From positions 6,589,224 to 6,653,223 of the forward strand of contig NC_045141.1 in the NCBI RefSeq assembly GCF_008831285.2: a stretch of 64,000 nt of DNA, read 5' to 3'. This DNA is from Nymphaea colorata (Eukaryota; Streptophyta; Magnoliopsida; Nymphaeales; Nymphaeaceae). The notes under the pieces are model-generated. The model was not told where the DNA came from. It searched no databases and saw nothing but the letters and a program-made list of their open reading frames with translations. The stretch's first letter is position 1; each line of letters starts with the position of its first letter. Both the position numbers and the translations under genes were made by a program. Shown one piece after another: positions 22,639 through 33,730 of this stretch.

Positions 22639-22980
22639 TTTATCCCCTGAATTCACTCGGCAACACAAAGAACATAGCACAAATTCATTTACAGCCATTC
22701 ATCAAGAGTTTCCAGTTCAAATTTAACAATCAAGGAATGAGAACTTTTTTGCCTAAAGGTTCTTAATAAGGCAGGCGTCCAAGACAACATACCCAAGATA
22801 GGGAAAGAGGTGCGAGATCGTGTTTCTAGAGAAGGATAGGACGCATATTCAGGAAAAGAAAATCTGATTGCTGAAATAAAAAAAAGTCGCACAAAGTAAA
22901 GATGGGTCTTGCAAAACTCAAAAAGTTGAAAAGGGGATATGTAACTAAAGATGTCTTTGTAAGGAACAGGAAAGCAGGAC

Positions 22981-23184
22981 GAAAATGGCACCAAAAATGA
23001 TGAATGGTACTTGGTCTTTCGGACTTTCCAACGGAGTTTTCGTCAGGTACAGAACATTCTTGACCAGAACAGGTTACCGATCCACGAGATCGCCCAAAAC
23101 CACGAATCGAGATTCCCTGACAACTTGAGCAGGAATGTGGGGTTGGTTAGAGAATTATACAACAACAAACGCAGAGTGGGTTAG
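22981..23184 (+). pseudogene. ELF4: ELF4-like domain fragment
   Basis: The plus strand reads FRTFQRSFRQVQNILDQNRL, IHEIAQNHESRFPDNLSRNV and GLVRELYNN, the core of the ELF4 (DUF1313) domain, almost unchanged. The frame lacks a start codon (a TAA lies 24 bases upstream) and ends early at KRRVG-stop, where a small indel replaces the VVDLY continuation seen in the neighbouring minus-strand copy. It is a clear pseudogene fragment, head-to-head with the copy at 22492-22638 and about 1 kb right of the plastid insertion. Confidence 0.82.
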
Positions 23185-23569
23185 ACCTTCTGAGTTCATT
23201 CACTATTTCAGTACCCCTGGCCAAGATCTGCAGATAAGATGTTCTCACTGCTTCCACGAGCTGGGTTCAGTTTTATGTTGTTCAAGCTAGGTTTCAAGTT
23301 CGTTGACCTATAGGTACTGCTTTTTATCATCTTTCAAGCCCCAACTTCTCTTTGTTCATCAGGCACTCCTTTCTACCAGTTTGCTCTTTAAAATATCAAA
23401 TTCGTTTTCAAAATTTTGATGGTTATTGACAACCGCCTTCATAGTTGATTGAATACATTCCTTTATTATTTACTAGTCACTTTAATATTGGTACACGTTT
23501 AAAAAAAATATATGTTTTTGTTTTACTTTATTATATTTCGCTGGTATTCAAATCCTGAATGTAGATACA

Positions 23570-23965
23570 TATTTTTTAAACTAAACTAATTATAAAACTA
23601 CATTTTGAATAGGATAGTATTTAAAAGTCAGATTTGGGTCAGCTTTGCGTATGGATTAAAAGTCATATTTCAATCGGATTCGGATATGACATAAAAGTCG
23701 GATTCGGATTCTGATAGTGATCGGACCCCAATATAAATTAAAATTTGAATTCAGATATAACTTCAAAGTCGGATTTGGATTGGTGTCAAGTATAACTTAA
23801 AAATTGGATTATAATCAGATTCGGATGTAGATTTTAAAGCTGGTTTCGGATATGGTTAAGTTTTTTTTCATCTGCATTTGAATCCAAGTTCGAATCTAAA
23901 TATATGAATGTCTGAAACAATCAGATATAGTAATGGTATATCTGATCCGTTGACATCCTTATATA
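23570..23965. repeat. Dispersed MITE-like repeat, copy 1 (GGATTCGGATAT family)
   Basis: Dense in ggattcggat/tcggatttgg words, ending cagatatagtaatgg ... ccgttgacatcct. The same ending and word content occur at 31870-32100 and, weaker, at 33300-33730. No coding content. Confidence 0.6.
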
Positions 23966-24594
23966 CTTCACATGACAAGTCATATCTATTCCCTGTCTAG
24001 AAGAATTGTCGAAACTGATAAAAAGTGAATTACTTAATTAAATTGGGATTATGTACAATAAAAGTTTATGAATGGCCCTCTATGATTACATATGACAATC
24101 TTGTTGGTGTACTGTTAGAACCTTCTTTGAATACGCATATAATTTGGACTATAAATGCAGCAATCCTTATTAGAGTGCACTATTTCTTTAGAAATCAAAA
24201 ACATTTTATGTGGATTATGCAGCCATGAACTAACTATTATTTTATCTTAATTTGTTTGATAGCTTGAATCAGGTGTAGTGGGGACGACAGACAATGTGTC
24301 GAGCCATATGTGATCCTAGTGGATTAAGATAATAGAAAAGAATTGTCCTTTTATGAAGACTTCCCTCGGTTTCATTGCCACAATAGGCCTTGCGCCGTTG
24401 ATTGTATCATATACACATACATGTACCTTCAACAAACATGATTGAAAACGATCTCGGATGACCTATCAAAGCAGGAAACAAGGGATCTTTCAAAAAATTA
24501 ATTCATAATATGAGATTGAATGATAAAGATTTGGTTGTAAATATAAAAGGCAAGTTATTTTTTAACCTTTTGAAATACCCTTCAAAAGTAAATA
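23966..24594. other. No gene seen
   Basis: One open frame of 67 codons (24025-24228) has no recognisable family; otherwise featureless. Confidence 0.4.
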
Positions 24595-24985
24595 TGGGTA
24601 TCGGGCCGGTCCGGTCGAATAAGGAGATCGGATCGAACCGGGCCACAGCTTGTAACTACAGTCTTAACCCAGCCCGACTACCCAAAACCCAAGCCTGGGC
24701 TAGGCCCATGCTGGCTCGATTAGCATTAAAAAATATATTTTAATATAAAATAATATATAAATAAAATTAATCCCAAGAAAAAAATATAATTATATATTTA
24801 TTAATAAAATAATATTAAATATAAATTATCAGCTGATGTGATTCCACCAGAACTGAGCAGAAGCCTCATTTTTGGGCCCGGGCAGACCCAGTGCCTAATT
24901 TTTGGGCTCGGGCTCAGACTCAAGTCAGGCCGGGTACCAGATACTCATCTTGTATCTAGTCCCGTGCCCAAACTTATTCAAAGAT
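24595..24985. repeat. hAT-like relic with GGGCC-rich ends
   Basis: The left part carries gggtatcgggccggtccgg and the right part ggccgggtaccagatactc, an imperfect inverted pair with AT-rich DNA between them. No target duplication identified. Confidence 0.4.
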
Positions 24986-25019
24986 TAGATAGAAAACAAA
25001 TCATTTTCCTTTTGAGGAA

Positions 25020-25350
25020 ACAATTTGATATATATATATATATTTATAACTTAATTTTCACCATCTGATTTTATTTCAAATCAATGACCTAGATTATTCC
25101 TATTAAACTTTTGTTTATGAGTATATGGTAGCTTATATGTATATATCAAAACATTGATATGCTGCCAACCATCTATGTCATCATGATTTGATCAAACTTT
25201 TATATATGAGCATTTGGTAGCTTTTATATATATATATATAATTTATTTATTTATTTATTTATCTATTTATTTGTTTATTTGTTTGTTTATTTATATTTAT
25301 TTATTTATTTATTTATTTATAAATATATATATTCATTTATCTATTTATTT
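25020..25350. repeat. Simple-sequence cluster: (TA)n and (ATTT)n
   Basis: TA runs at about 25030-25044 and 25226-25241, then long TTTA/ATTT tetranucleotide repeats to about 25350. The phrase ttatatatgagtatatggtag / ttatatatgagcatttggtag and the phrase atgctgccaaccatctatgtc each occur twice, showing an older duplication of about 200 bp. Confidence 0.85.
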
Positions 25351-26297
25351 ATATGCTGCCAACCATCTATGTCGTCACCGATTGACCAGGCTTCCGCATT
25401 TACAAAATGTTGATGTTTGATCGGCAGTCCCAATTTGTAGTGTTTGAGTTTTACAAAATAAACTAAAAAAAGTGTGGGTTACGGGTGGAATTTCTGGGAC
25501 CTTAGTTTCTTTCTTTCTTTTCTCTTACAAAAGCAAAATGTTTATTTCTTTCTTATCTATCAATTTACCGATCATTCATTCTTAATTTGGCAAGTTCACA
25601 TGTGATAAAACGATGTCCAAAAATGTTATGTGCAGTTTCCCATGCAACCTTGCTGGGGATTAAGTCTCCCGCTCTATGTCACCTGAGTGCGGGGTGCCAG
25701 TGCCGGTGCCGGTGCGAGTGCAAGCTCAAAGGAAACGCACTCAGGTGACATTGCTCCCACTTTGATTAAAAGGAATTTTTTGAAAAAAAGAAATACACTA
25801 CAAAAACTCCAAGAAAAAGAGCACAAAACCTGTACAATGTTATGCCCAAGTTTGTGATTTTTTTTAAATTCAAAGGTTTAGCTTCTTATAAAATATGATT
25901 TAACTGTTGATCCAATTTGTCTTCGGTGAAAGCAAACCGTTGCGCTTTCACTAATCACTGAGCAGAAGAGTTTTTCCACCGGTAAAAGAAGCGAGACTTT
26001 TAAGACTTTCAAGCGAAAAGGACAACAAGAGTTGAACAAGACTCAACTGCCTCTCTTGTCGTGTTGGGTCTCTGATAATATATGCCGATATTATTTTAAA
26101 TTTTTACTTATTTTGTATTATTTTTCAGGTGAAAGTGGTTAGTCTTATTATTATTGTTATTGATTAAAAATTTTGCATACTAATCATCACCAAAAAAACA
26201 AAAACAAAGATTGGAGTGCGTGAATTGGACGGACCCACATGCATTTACATCAAGATTCAAGGGTCAGCCTAATCCCAGCTATGTTTATATGCAAACA

Positions 26298-26298
<1 letters not shown>

Positions 26299-26339
<41 letters not shown>
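26299..26339. repeat. (AT)n microsatellite
   Basis: About 20 uninterrupted AT units. Confidence 0.95.
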
Positions 26340-26340
<1 letters not shown>

Positions 26341-26637
26341 CATTAGTCAATTCTCCCTTTCTTTTATATACCACGTGAACTCAACTGAATTAGGAATGCG
26401 CCACCTAGAAAGTAGAATCCAACCACACGCCTATGCTTTTAGTTGTCTATGTAATAAATGAGGTGCCCATTAAAGATAAGAACTGTTTTGCGCATATTTG
26501 AATTATCAAAGATTTGTGAGTGCGCTTTCTGAAATAAATGAGGTACACGTTGAAACTACCAACTCTTTGGAGACGGTATTTGAATTGTCAAATATGTCGG
26601 AATACCCTATCTGCAAATAGCGATATGTACAACTATT

Positions 26638-26654
26638 GTATATATATATATATA
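26638..26654 (+). promoter_or_regulatory. Possible TATA box of the 26825 gene
   Basis: A tatatatata run lies 171-187 bases before the start codon, a position that would leave a 5' untranslated region of about 140-150 bases rich in C and T. Simple TA repeats are common in this window, so this is only a candidate. Confidence 0.3.
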
Positions 26655-26824
26655 CGACACAATGCTCCGATTGTCTCTTCATCGGTCTCTCCGCTTCTCC
26701 TCTCCCCATCAAGTCCCCCACCTTCTTTTAATTTTCTCTCCTCAGCCAACCACCTCATCGTCCTCCGCCACCGCCGCAGCCGCCTCCTCCTGATAGCTGC
26801 CACTGCTTCTCCTGCACCGCAGTA

Positions 26825-27298
26825 ATGGAGGCCGGTTCAACTGGTACCAAGAAGGCGAGCGCGATATCGCGTTGCATCAAGGCCTTGTCACCCGCGAAGG
26901 CCCTGTGCAGAGCTAGGGACTTCTACGTGAGGAGCATGTTGGGGTGCGCCGGCAAGGTCGCTTACGCCGACATGGGTTACTCCGGCGTCCCCAACCTGCC
27001 GCGGAGCTTCAGCAACACCTCGTCGAGGGGCGGCCACGACGACGAGGACATGAGGGAGCTGGTAAGGATCGCCTCGCTGAGGGCGTCGCGCCGCAAGGCC
27101 GATGATGGGTATCGGCAGTCTGCAGGGTACAGGCCGCCCGCGGCCGGAACGGGGAGGGTGCCCCGGAGTTACAGCGTGCACATACCGAGGATCGATGAAG
27201 ACAAACCGTGCTCCTTCGGTGAGAAAGGAGGCGAGGATGGGATCTTTTCTAGGAGCAGAAGCTATGCCCCGTACAGCAGGAACAGATTTGCCCTGTGA
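26825..27298 (+). CDS. Small plant-specific basic protein of unknown function (ARDFYVRSM family)
   Basis: An intact single-exon frame of 157 codons, GC-rich against AT-rich flanks. The start (cagtaATGGAGG) is the first ATG after a pyrimidine-rich leader. Motifs in order: ISRCIKALSPAKALCRARDF (about residues 14-33), YVRSMLGCAGK, LPRSFSNTSS, an acidic-then-basic stretch DDEDMRELVRIASLRASR, RSYSVHIPRIDEDKPCSFGE, and a serine/arginine-rich C-terminus SRSRSYAPYSRNRF. I recognise this arrangement from small uncharacterised land-plant proteins that share the ARD(F/L)Y(V/I)(R/K)SM motif, the LPRSFS and RSYSV boxes and an R-S-R-S-Y tail; no biochemical role is known to me. No membrane segment or signal peptide is evident. 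The R-S-x-S motifs could be phosphorylation sites (inference). Confidence 0.85.
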   Translation: MEAGSTGTKKASAISRCIKALSPAKALCRARDFYVRSMLGCAGKVAYADMGYSGVPNLPRSFSNTSSRGGHDDEDMRELVRIASLRASRRKADDGYRQSAGYRPPAAGTGRVPRSYSVHIPRIDEDKPCSFGEKGGEDGIFSRSRSYAPYSRNRFAL

Positions 27299-27668
27299 AG
27301 TTTCTTCATTTGTTGCTTGCGATCGGAAGAAAGTTGGAGAGGAATCAGGCGTGATCCTCTTCTTCCTTTCAGACGTTCATAAATTAGTTGTTGTAGATAT
27401 GGTTTTCTCATATTAAATTATGCGTAAAAGAAAATTGTGTTGCCTGACATTCATCAATACCACCAATGGATTAAGATTTGTTTTTCTTTTTTCCTGTGAG
27501 TATTTCCTCTGCTTGCAGTTGCGGATGAACCTCTCTCTCTCTCTCTCCTGCTTTTCTAATTTGTTCCAAGGGGATTTGCCTTTACTTCCAGATGCATCTC
27601 TCCCTCTGTGGCCTTTTGTTTCTTTTCTCATTGAGGGTTCCCTTTACTTCCCGCTCTCTCTCTCTCTC

Positions 27669-27708
<40 letters not shown>

Positions 27709-29440
27709 CATTTATATATAATTATATATATAGTCATCACCCTTAATTAGTTTAATGCAAGTTGTGATCTCTGCCGCGTAAAAGGCGATTGGATATGCAT
27801 TTAGTGCATGTCGGCTGTCATTTTCAGTTGGAGATCAGAAACTGATGATGATCTTCCACCATCTTGGCAGACATATCCGAAAAAATGGGTCCATTTCATC
27901 TTTTCCTTGTAGATGTATTGAATATGCGTACCCCTGCATTCATATATCTTTTACTAATAATGCTCTAAATGTAAGCCCTGAGGCAAACGGGTAGATATGT
28001 ATAAGTTACGGGAACTTACAATTTCTGACTTGCAAAAATTTGTCTTTTTGTTATATATATATATATATATACACTTAAATCTTCGCTCTCCTATAATTAT
28101 TAACGACGAATAATGCTTCTCGAGTGCCACAATTTCTTTAACAAGAAGGTGGAGATTTCAAGTTTTTAGGGCCTCTTTTGACCAAAACAGGGAGCTGGAT
28201 AATTAATGGTGATCATCCATTCAACAAGATTTTGGCAAGTTAGATTTCCTTTTCTCTTTAAAGAGAAAAGTTGTTGTCGATGCCTCCATATGAGCCACAG
28301 GTACCTTATCCGAAGTGGCTTACTGTTGAATAACTGATACAGGTGGTGAACTAATCTTAGTTCCATAGTGTATTGACAAAAACAGTAAGCAAAATCGGTT
28401 ATAAAGATCACTAAGGTAGTTAATGATTCGAAGAGAGTGGGACTTGGTAGGTAGCCAGTCTCAATTTTGATCTCCCGATGCATAAACTCTCTGTGTTGCA
28501 AAAGTGACTCACTGATGTGTAAGTTGAAGCGTAGTAAGGGTACTACATCGAGACACCAAAAGTTTGTCTGGTACCTTGAGGGACTGGAGAGAAGGCCGAA
28601 GAATAAGAAATACTCCTCCAGCAATAGGATTTTGAGACTATCTAAGAAAAGAAAAGAAACATAAAACTAATATGCATGTATGTATAAATACCCACATATT
28701 GAAACACTTAATAGATTATAAGAGTATGAAATATAAATATTTTCCGTCACACTTTTTTCTGCATGTATATGTGCCCTTCGAAATATGCACTCTATGTTCT
28801 TGTCTAGAATTTTTTAGATTCGCGTAGGTGCACTTTTAACTTCATGAGACTAATAGTATATATGTAGAAATGGATACCCAGACATTTTAACACTTAAAGA
28901 TTATAAACATATAAAACATACATATTTTCATCATTGATCAGCTTTAATGAGAACAAATGTTACACCTTTATATTTTAAATGCATACAAGATATGAACTGT
29001 TAGCACTAAGAATTAAATCATGATTTTTGCCCCAGAGTATGACTCAACTTTTAGTTAATTAGTACTAAGGTCATGAGTGATTCACATAATGCCAAAACTA
29101 CAGCGGCACCTTAAAATATTGTCTCCAATTTAGAAGCATGCTTTTAGCCCGTGATCTAACATTTTTAGGTTTATCCATTAATAATTCCAAAGATATAACG
29201 CTCGTTCTAAAAATATATCAACTTGTGACGTTAATTTATCAAATCAGATTTTTGAAGAGCTTAAAAAACAAAAGTTCGTGTAGCAATGTCGGATCATAAA
29301 ATCTGACCTATGCTTCAAAAATATTTAACTTCAAAACATTTTGTCTTTTAAAAGTACTTTCCAACGCCTCTTATGCGGCAAAATTATCAATAAAGGAGCT
29401 TGAAGACATTAAGCAAAAAACTACAAAATATATTCTATCA
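27299..29440. other. No further gene seen; (CT)n repeats
   Basis: The 3' flank of the small gene runs into CT repeats (27530-27548 and 27652-27716) and (TA)n (28053-28072). A 152-codon minus-strand open frame at 28166-28624 has no family features and I do not call it a gene. Confidence 0.5.
27652..27716. repeat. (CT)n microsatellite
   Basis: Long CT run with one A interruption, about 350 bases downstream of the small gene. Confidence 0.95.
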
Positions 29441-29443
29441 ATT

Positions 29444-29830
29444 AGGATTAATAATAATAAAATATCGCTCATAATTTTTAAGGTTAAACTAAATCATCAT
29501 TCATATTTCTTAAATAGTAAGCTTACACATGGCATCCAATAAATCATAATAAAATTGATGGGATAATTTATAATTAGTGTCTCTGTGTGTGTCTCAAAAG
29601 GCATAGCATAGGTTACAATTACAATTAGTGTCTCTTTGTGTGACTTAAAAGGTATAGTATAGTTAGTCAAACTAAGGGCATGTGAAAAGACAGTATGAAT
29701 CATCCAATTGGGTAGGATTAATAATAATGAAATATCGCTCATAATTTTTAAGGTCAAAGTAAATTCATCATTCATATTTTTCAAATAGTATGCCTATACG
29801 TAGCATTTAAAATTAATCATGTAACTTATA
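29444..29830. repeat. Nested direct repeats
   Basis: A segment beginning aggattaataataat and containing aaatatcgctcataattttt occurs at about 29444 and again at about 29713 (spacing about 269 bp). Between them, a unit of about 50 bp (aattagtgtctct ... aaggcatagcatag) is itself tandemly duplicated (about 29574-29623 and 29624-29675). Confidence 0.8.
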
Positions 29831-30059
29831 ATTTATAATTTGTGTGTATGTTAAAGAAGCATAATCGAGCTAAAAGCATATAAAAACAGTTTCCTGCTTC
29901 AATTCTCATGTACATTATACCTTTGCATCTTAATGATGAAGCACCCTACTTAAGTTCAAAGGTGGTAAGGCAGAGGGAATGAGAGTTCTTTGGGTTCTAA
30001 ACGGTGTATATGTGCGTGGGAAAAGGGGAAGTGAGTGAGAAAGCTACTTTAAGCTCATA

Positions 30060-30760
30060 ATTAATTTGGAAGCGATGGACCATTCGTCCATTAGTGGAGG
30101 TCACGAGTCAAAGTTTCCAAAGTCCAGAGTGGAGCGGTTCAATATCAGCAAACAAGCGAAGCGATCGTGGAAACTTGCGACCACGAAGTCAGGCACTACG
30201 GCTCGAGTCTTTTGGTCTATATTGGCGCCGTCGAGGGGCCGTGGTTGACGGCCCAATGTTTCAGCCCCTTGCCCAACAGATACTTAGCTTGGACACGCCT
30301 GGGATCACCTTGTTAGACTCGTAAAGCTCATGTCTGTGGCGGCCACGGCTCAAGTACGAGCCTAGGCCCATGCAACAGATGGGTTACCAAAGAATCGTAC
30401 AAGTGAATTGCCGAGCCTATTCGAGCCGCACCAAACCGAGCCAGGCAAAGGTGAACGAGAACGACCGAACTCATGTTTAGCTTCTTTTTTGTTCGGACCC
30501 GACTCGATCTGGAACGACCCTTTGCCCAGCAAAGCCAGGCGGGTCGAACAAGAAGTCTGTTAGCTTGACTTAGACTTCCAACGAGTCATGGTGGTTGTCC
30601 TTTCCTTGTCAGAGACCACTCAATAATTTAAAGCAGGCTCCTCGGTAAGACTCGGCAGCTCGCACCATGGGTGAGAAATTCTTCCTTCTCCGCACACCGC
30701 TCGACCTTAAGAGTTTCCCTCATCCAACTCTTTCTTTGTAATTTCCGCCTCCATGTTGTT
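30060..30760. other. Mixed-GC patch, possible Ty3/gypsy LTR edge with primer site
   Basis: Clearly richer in G and C than its surroundings. At about 30222 it contains ttggcgccgtcgaggg, similar to primer-binding sites of plant Ty3/gypsy elements (TGGCGCCGT core). The remainder has no long open frame with family motifs. The interpretation is tentative. Confidence 0.3.
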
Positions 30761-30814
30761 TAGAAAAAGGGTAAGTTTGGAATTTGTTGTGCAGGTAATA
30801 AATTAGGCAATAAA

Positions 30815-31130
30815 TTGGGGGCCGGCTCGACCGGGATAAGAGTCGGGCTCAAGTTGGCTCAACATAGAGTTTGGGCTTGACCTTATACTCGACATCTAAG
30901 CTCAGGCTCAGCGCAGTTTGGATCGATTAAAATAAAAATAAATAAATATAAAATATATTTTTAATAATAAAATATATAAATATTATTATTAAATAAAAAT
31001 AATATAAAAATTTAAATCGGGTCAAATTCGGGCCCGTCAAGCCGGCCCAAGCTGATTTTCTTGGACTCAAACCTTAGCCCGATCGAATTGGATACTGGGT
31101 ACCATTGAGTATTCGAACACACTGCCCAAG
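30815..31130. repeat. Probable hAT-like relic
   Basis: Flanking GC-rich ends (ggccggctcgaccggg; gcccgtcaagccggccc) with GGGCT/AGCCC words enclose an AT-rich core, as in the relics at 24595 and 16069. Confidence 0.35.
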
Positions 31131-31638
31131 TTTAGTTGTAAATGTTTTGCATTTGCATGATTGAGATGTACAACCAATATGATGACTTTTCATTATGTGG
31201 TCACAAGATTTACGACAAAGTTCACACATGACCCAAAGCAAGTCAGAAACTTAAAGAGCTATTTTCTCTAAATAAACATTAATAAAGTACATGTTCAATA
31301 TGAAAGCCCACAGAATGATGCACTAGTTATGCGACCTTGTAGTAACAGGTTTTTCAACTTATACTTTTCCGAAGTTGTGTACGCCTTAATTTCAAGGATG
31401 TTTGAATGCGGAGAATAGAAGACCAAGTGTTACGAAACGGGGTGGTCTATTCCCTGTGTTTATCACTTTGGTGGAACGCCTAGAACGTGTTCCACACGCT
31501 TCATCACGAACAAAGGCAAGCGCTCTCACCGGTCTAATTGCGGGAAAGGCGCGCGGTGTTAATCGGAACAATCAACTGTCAACTTAGTTTTTGTTTAGGG
31601 TTTGCTATATATATATATATATGCAGATTTACATGTAA
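31131..31638. other. No gene seen
   Basis: One 61-codon frame (31402-31587) is basic and GC-shifted but unrecognised; it is followed by (TA)n at about 31609-31622. Confidence 0.4.
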
Positions 31639-31704
31639 AATTGATGGAATGAGACCATGAAACTGATGATGAATTGATGGAATGAGACCATGAAACTGGT
31701 GATG
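31639..31704. repeat. 33-bp tandem duplication
   Basis: aattgatggaatgagacc... occurs at 31639-31671 and 31672-31704 with one difference. Confidence 0.9.
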
Positions 31705-31869
31705 AACCCTCTGGTAAAGAAGTGACCTTGTGGGCATGGGAGCTGGAGTACGAGTACACTCAAGAGGAGTTGCAGTTGCTCGGAAGAGGATTCAGGCTTG
31801 AATATCCCTTACAACTCTTAGCATAAAAGAAGGAAACATGATTGAATTAAAAGAAAAGGTCAAGTACAT

Positions 31870-32100
31870 GGAAAATAAAAATGTTGATAAATCTGATTTG
31901 AATCTGATATCTGATTCCTAGTGTAATGGTAATGTGGTTCAGGTCGGGTTTAGAATTGGATGTGATTCTGATCGATAGGTCATAGGTTGTGAAAATTGGA
32001 TTCAGGTTCAAATATGACTTTTCTTGATCCATATTTGAATCTGAATATTTAAACGTCCGAAAAAACAGATATGGCTAAACCATCTGAGCCATTGACATCC
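31870..32100. repeat. Dispersed MITE-like repeat, copy 2
   Basis: Shares the end cagatatggctaaacc ... gccattgacatcctga and preceding (t)ttgaatctgaatatttaaacg words with the repeat at 23570-23965. Confidence 0.6.
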
Positions 32101-32377
32101 TGAGCAGAAACAACATACAGAAGTAAGTATACAGTAGATAAAAATCTGAAAGGGCAGGAGAGTCGTCTGCAGTTCACACTCGGGCAAAGACGACGGACTT
32201 TTTCAGCGGAACACGAACCCATTTCCGCTATTCCGAAAGTTCTTTATAATGACAAGAGAATGGAAAACGAAAGTGTCAGGAAAACGTCGCCAAAGATCAG
32301 GGACCTTGACTGTATGGCAAAGCCACAAAATTGGGCTTCAGGCTCAGGGACACGATTTCAAAAATTTTCTTACTTCA

Positions 32378-32382
<5 letters not shown>

Positions 32383-32421
<39 letters not shown>

Positions 32422-32430
32422 GCGCGCGCG
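32383..32430. repeat. (TA)n-(CG)n compound microsatellite
   Basis: A TA run followed by gtacgcgcgcgcgc. Alternating purine-pyrimidine over about 48 bases. Confidence 0.95.
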
Positions 32431-33294
32431 CAAAATAGTTGAAAGCACCCATATGAGAATACCGAAAAATTCTTGGATGGTGTGGTCAAAACTGCCCATA
32501 GCAGCCTACATGTGGCTCCACTAATACTTGGCTGTCAAAGTGGGTAATTAAGGGTCGGTTTACATAAGTGTTACACCTTGCATAAACCTAATTAATAGTT
32601 TATAAACAGGTGCTTTGTAAAATTACTGATTTTAAAATCACATGAAATTGGCATTCGCCTTTTTGAAGAAGCAATTTTATGCTTTACTTCATAAACTATC
32701 AGTTACATATGATAGGAAAAATTTATAATGAATTTGCATAGTCTTTATATTTGATATAAATATGGAAAAATGGTTCAACCTTTCTGACTTTGTGACTCCC
32801 GCTCACACTTTTTCTCTATATATCTTTTTTTTCTTTTTCTTTTCACAACCATCTTTTGGATGCTTAAATTTTGTGGATCTTAAAGAGAGAACAGAAAAGG
32901 AATTGAAAGTTGAAATTGTCCTCTCATTTACCAAATATATATAAGTCTGAATCAAAGATAAATATGATGGCAGGAGGGAAAACTTACCCTCAACTGATGG
33001 AGATCATGACGTATCAGATAAGGCTCCTAGATAGGTTCAGTGGTTCGCTTTTACACACACATTTGTCATTCTTATGATCGTCGTCGTCGTCATATCATGC
33101 ACAAGTAACCTTTGTGCTGGCAGATGTTTGAACGGCTTTTAGCTAACGACAAAAAAGGTCCTGAAATTTTATATCCACCGCAAAGCTGGCCAGCTATACT
33201 GGTCGCAAACATGGCATCAAAAAACAAGTGCAAACATCGCAATAGGAAACTAGTGCAAAGTGAATACGACGTTCGAAGAATTAAAGTCAATTTT
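32431..33294. other. No gene seen
   Basis: Short frames only, none with family motifs. Confidence 0.4.
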
Positions 33295-33730
33295 TAGGGT
33301 ATCCGATTTGGATTGGATTTTCGATTGAACCGTTTAACAAAAAATGGATATAAGAAAAAGAAAATTAATATCCTATCATGAAATCAGATCGGATTCAGGT
33401 TTAAGAAATGACATCCAACCATATTTGGATTCGAATATACATAAATATCCAATTAGATTCAGATCAGATTTTGTGGTATATCCTATATTCAATGCCCTTA
33501 CATTCTGAATTTTTTGCTAGATTTGGTTCAAAATTCAGATTCAAATCCAGATGTGAATGTAAAAATCAGATGCAGATCCGATTTGGATTCTGAAATTGGG
33601 TTTGGGATTCTTATTCAAATACAACTTTTCTTCGTTTCGCGTCTAATTCTGAATTCGAATTTAAACATGTGAATATATGAATCTGCTTTGTTAATAAATG
33701 GATACAATCGGTCCAATTAGATCCAAAAAT
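33295..33730. repeat. Dispersed MITE-like repeat, copy 3 (diverged)
   Basis: Rich in gatttggattggat/ttcagatcagat words and ending gaattcgaatttaaacatgtg, as in the copies at 23570 and 31870. Confidence 0.5.

Noticed and set aside
24025-24228. 67-codon frame, considered as possible organelle gene
   Set aside because: No match to any plastid or mitochondrial protein I know; no neighbouring organelle sequence.
24595-24985. Considered as a hAT element with target duplication
   Set aside because: Ends look related but no matching 8-bp flanks were found, so it is listed only as a relic.
28166-28624. 152-codon minus-strand open frame
   Set aside because: No recognisable domain, no splice or start context, and composition like the flanking non-coding DNA.
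31402-31587. Basic 61-codon frame with shifted composition
   Set aside because: Could be a transposon piece, but no family could be named; too short to call.
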